Shown here: positions 60,910 through 64,000 of the stretch, piece by piece | How positions within the stretch are numbered: the stretch's first letter is position 1 | Layout: each line of letters begins with the position of its first letter | Assembly (NCBI GenBank): GCA_035771175.1 | Contig: CM069600.1 | Location: 3,699,210-3,763,209, forward strand | Reading direction: 5' to 3' | Length of the DNA: 64,000 bases | Origin: Paratinospora sagittata | Lineage: Eukaryota; Streptophyta; Magnoliopsida; Ranunculales; Menispermaceae | The notes under the pieces: model-generated | Databases searched by the model: none | Seen by the model: the letters and a program-made list of their open reading frames with translations, nothing else | Told to the model about the DNA's origin: nothing | Translations under genes and position numbers: made by a program

Positions 60910-63119
60910 GAAAATACTGTTCACAAAACACTCTAAAGCCTAAAAAGAAGGATGAAACGTAGAATAATAGTCTAAAGCCTCAAAGACTTCTCTTAGTGTC
61001 AAGATTTCAGTAGTTTGCAGCATCATTTGGCTGTGTAGAAAAAATTATATGGTACTAGAAGAGTAACCTCTTAACACCCTAGATGGTAACAATAGAGGTA
61101 AAGGTAGACTTAATATAACATAAATAATGATAATTAAGAAAGATTTAACTTCTTGTAATTTGAATTTGATTTAACCCTCGATAAAGTGGAGTGGAGGAAG
61201 CAAATTCATGTAGCCAACCTTTATATAAACAATTCAAATAACTGTTTCATAGAGGAAAAATAAAAATAAAATATGAAACAGTTCAAATAACAGTTGTCAT
61301 GGTACTAGTTAAGGGATTTGTGGAATTTTTCAAAAATTTGCCAGGTTTTTTGTGCTTTTCTATGCGTGTTTATATGAATTTTCTTTTCATTGAAGAAAGA
61401 AATCAAGTGTCTGTATGGTCAGGTTGAGTGGGTAACAATTTTTTTTTTTTTTAATTTAATTCTAAAATTAAGTCATTTCCTTTTTGGGTCTTATTTATAT
61501 CAATTCTTCCCCATTCTTCATCACTACCCATCTCTCTCTCTCTTTCAAGATCTTATCATAATTTAATTACTTATAATATGGCAATGATGTGTGATAGGTG
61601 GAAAGAGAATGAAGAAACAAAGTAATTTTGACATGGGTGCATTATATGTGAATCTACCCACAGAAGTAAAAAAAAAAAAATAGTGATTTTTGTATGTGTT
61701 TTATCAAGTAATTGAATTATTAATAACTATAATGAGCTTAGGGGTGGGTTTTTTTTTTTTTGTTTGTGCAGAAGCAGAAGAGGATTGTTCAGGTACTATT
61801 GAAGGAAATCAAGATCATTTACATATATGCCAGACGTCCACTGTGTTGAGGTTACGAAGAAACCAGAAGTGCTGGGACAACAGGAAGAAGTACTTAGGAA
61901 GACAAACAACAGGAGCAATGGAAATGAATGAACTTTCTACCATATCATTTTTTTTTTGTAATGTTTACTTTTTTATTTTATTTTTTAAAATAAATGTGGA
62001 CTCAGGTCATTGTTTTAATTAGTATGGTTCATATAAAGTAGTATTTTTTTTTTGAGGAGCATATGAAGTTGTACTTGAAACAAACTTTAATTGATCAGGG
62101 AATTAATTTTTAATATCTCATTTTTAATTTTTAAAACTATAGTGGAGATTGTAGCATGGTAAAAATGTTATTTGTTAATGTTATAAACTTCGAAAAAGAT
62201 AGCATTTTTTAAAAGCTATTATTGTAAGTTTAAAATAACTAAAGACAGCCATTGAAAAGTGCTATTATATTGAGGTTTTCAGCTATAAATCAACAATAGC
62301 CATTAAAAAGTGTTATGGTTTTGAGGTTTTCAATAGCTTTTTAAAAATGCTATAGAAAGAGTGAGATTTTCTGCATTGGGGTGGTTTAAAAGCACTTGAA
62401 TTCCATGGTTTTTGAGCGTTATTTTGCTGATATTGAGATTGGTGGATATTCCTTTGATTTTGTTTTAAATGGGGGAGTGAGAAACATTACAAAGGGTGTC
62501 TTTGCATTTGAAAGCTACAAGTTTCAATGGTTGATGAACTTTTATTCATAGAATGACAACCATTAAAAGCCAGCATCCCACTGCTGTCTAGCACTCACCT
62601 TACAATTCCAACCACAAATCTCCAGTTAACCATCAAAGCCCAAAGTCTTAGTTTTATTTTTTTCTTTTGGCATGTACAAGATGGAGCTGCACGTGAGGAA
62701 AAATGTCGATGATAGTTTGATATGTATTGTTGGACTTTTATCTTATAGGTACAACTTTTGGGTCAAATTGGTTTCTAATAATACCCATAACAGCCTTACT
62801 ACATTGGGATGTTTCCTCACTATACTAATTAACTCGTATTATTCTGATTTATGAAGGCAATAACTTGTAATATAGCGTCTGAAATAAACTATTTAGTCCC
62901 ACATCATAAAATTAGAAAATAATTTACCTCTTTAAAACCAATAATGCACATTATAAAGTCACTTTGAAGCAGGACGAAGTGAATGGGTTTTTACGATCCC
63001 AGGAAAGTCCCCGGGCAGCCTTGTTCCGTAGAGATGCGGCACCGGAAACGGTCTTCGACCGACAGCCACGGGCTGAGACACGCGTGGAGCCTTGGCTTTC
63101 GTCGAAGCACAATTTAGCC
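60910..63119. other. intergenic region with repeat fragments
   Basis: No gene supported. Around 61500-61930 there is a TATA-like and CT-rich stretch and a spliced-looking segment after tttgtgcag (61771), but no frame gives a recognisable protein. Repeats with aaaaagtgctat motifs lie at about 62150-62360, and a TRIM remnant at 62676-62785. Confidence 0.45.
62676..62785 (+). mobile_element. remnant of the TRIM found in ALA intron 5
   Basis: The order gatggagctgcacgtgagga, tgatagtttgatatgtattg, cttttatcttataggtacaa and gggtcaaattggtttctaat follows the 3' part of the element at 20443-20750 with many base changes. Only the polypurine tract and 3' repeat portion are recognisable. Confidence 0.65.
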
Positions 63120-63304
63120 GACGACTATTTAATCCAGTTATTCACTTGGTCGATGATCGATCTTCACGACTAACTGAACGGGGATTACGATCCTGCTTCC
63201 TTCTCTTTTTTTCTCTTCTTCAATTCTCTCAACCACGCAAGCTTCTTCATAAAGCTTTTGCCAAGCTAGCTGATCCCGCAAACCAAATCATTCCAATTAT
63301 CATC
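63120..63304 (+). promoter_or_regulatory. possible promoter and first non-coding exon of a gene beyond the window
   Basis: The sequence from 62960 is less AT-rich than its surroundings. A TATA-like ctatttaatc lies at about 63124-63133, then a CT-rich leader (ttctctttttttctcttctt). A good donor GTAAGT starts at 63305 after ttatcatc. No coding exon follows before 64000 that could be recognised. Confidence 0.35.
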
Positions 63305-64000
63305 GTAAGTTCTCTAAAGATAGATAGATGAGAGTTAATGATATGATCAGCTAATATTACATCATGCATTGAAAATTGTGACAACTAGAACATATGGAAC
63401 TATAATATATCAGATTTGGAAGGCCCAACTTCCTGCTCAAAAGCTGAACATACCTGGATTTTGAGAACAGTTCCAGGTCTTGCCTATTGCTTTTAGTCAG
63501 TATCTTCAGAGGTACCACACTCTCTTCTTCAAAACTAATATATGTTTACTGTTTCCAATTAGATAAAAAAATTTTATGTATATTGGGTGCCTACGTCATT
63601 CACGGACGTTTGCACTCAGTTTTTTTGAATGTTTTCAGAATGTGCGTGTGTTATGTAATATTTTTCAAATATACGCACATTCCTAAAACATCTAAAAGAG
63701 GCTGAATGTCAGCGTTAGAAAATAGCATTGGCACTAACTGTACATATAGCATTACTTTATTGCAAATATTACATTTTGGTGGAAAAAAAGGGACAACTTT
63801 CTTGATGAATTTCATGCATCCTTGTCTAGCAGCAATTTTAATTTATTATATTTTGTTTTTAAGATTAATATAGCTATTAAGTGGAGCTAATAAGTCAATT
63901 CAATCACCTTCAACTTTGTTCTTTCTCCATTATTATGAATGCTTTATGTTGTGTTTTTGACTGATTTGATTATATATCTGAATAAATTCTATAGAGTTTA
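63305..64000. other. possible intron or intergenic sequence to the window end
   Basis: AT-rich. It contains a hairpin repeat at about 63588-63728 related to 27778-27918 (tgaatgtcagcgtta, cgtgtgttatgtaatat). No recognised gene. Confidence 0.4.

Noticed and set aside
61578..61990. Small spliced gene (ATG at 61578, acceptor at 61771)
   Set aside because: Splicing the only plausible donor gives an early stop, and the longer frame after the acceptor matches nothing I recognise.

Overview
The window is plant nuclear DNA, most likely from a eudicot. It has intron-containing genes with GT..AG junctions, AT-rich intergenic DNA, plant-type gene families (eEF2, an ALA flippase, a CCT-motif regulator, a KIN-1 kinesin) and a dense population of plant transposable elements. 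No bacterial, organellar or viral block was seen. Exon junctions were read by eye from splice signals and reading-frame continuity, with no transcript support.

Genes that look intact: (1) translation elongation factor eEF2 on the minus strand (coding 4003 to 905, leader intron and promoter up to about 5577), 843 residues; (2) a P4-type phospholipid flippase of the plant ALA family on the plus strand (16863 to 23465, eleven coding exons, 1235 residues), with two tiny TRIM retroelements sitting in its introns; (3) a CCT-motif transcriptional regulator on the minus strand (29581 to 28118, four exons, 315 residues). A possible promoter and first non-coding exon of a further gene lies at about 63120-63304. 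A kinesin-1-like gene (50555-54456) is a pseudogene.

The rest is a mosaic of mobile elements. 7881-8060 is a tRNA-derived SINE. 8087-14208 is a full-length but decayed L1-type LINE with an 8-bp target duplication, itself interrupted by a foldback element (9172-9607). 24243-26785 is an LTR-like copy with an unusual tail of tRNA-box modules. 30543-30716 is a 174-bp miniature of the same LTR family and 58389-60904 is a solo LTR of it. 33302-38399 is a nearly intact copia element with LTRs that look identical by eye. 39501-40173 is a hAT-like element. 40690-41977 holds two successive L1 3' fragments. About 42380-47900 is a decayed Mutator-like element encoding a FAR1-like DNA-binding region, a transposase and an OTU-type domain; it is split by a second foldback element (45511-45917). 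The kinesin pseudogene has been hit by a SINE and two L1 fragments, and is followed by a broken copia element that was in turn invaded by the solo LTR.

The most unusual material is a set of elements with complementary TGTCAC...GTGACA ends and 5-bp target duplications. Some carry tRNA-like pol III A and B boxes, some are snap-back inverted repeats, and they share a tail module. They look like a modular non-autonomous family that combines LTR-like ends with tRNA-like promoters.
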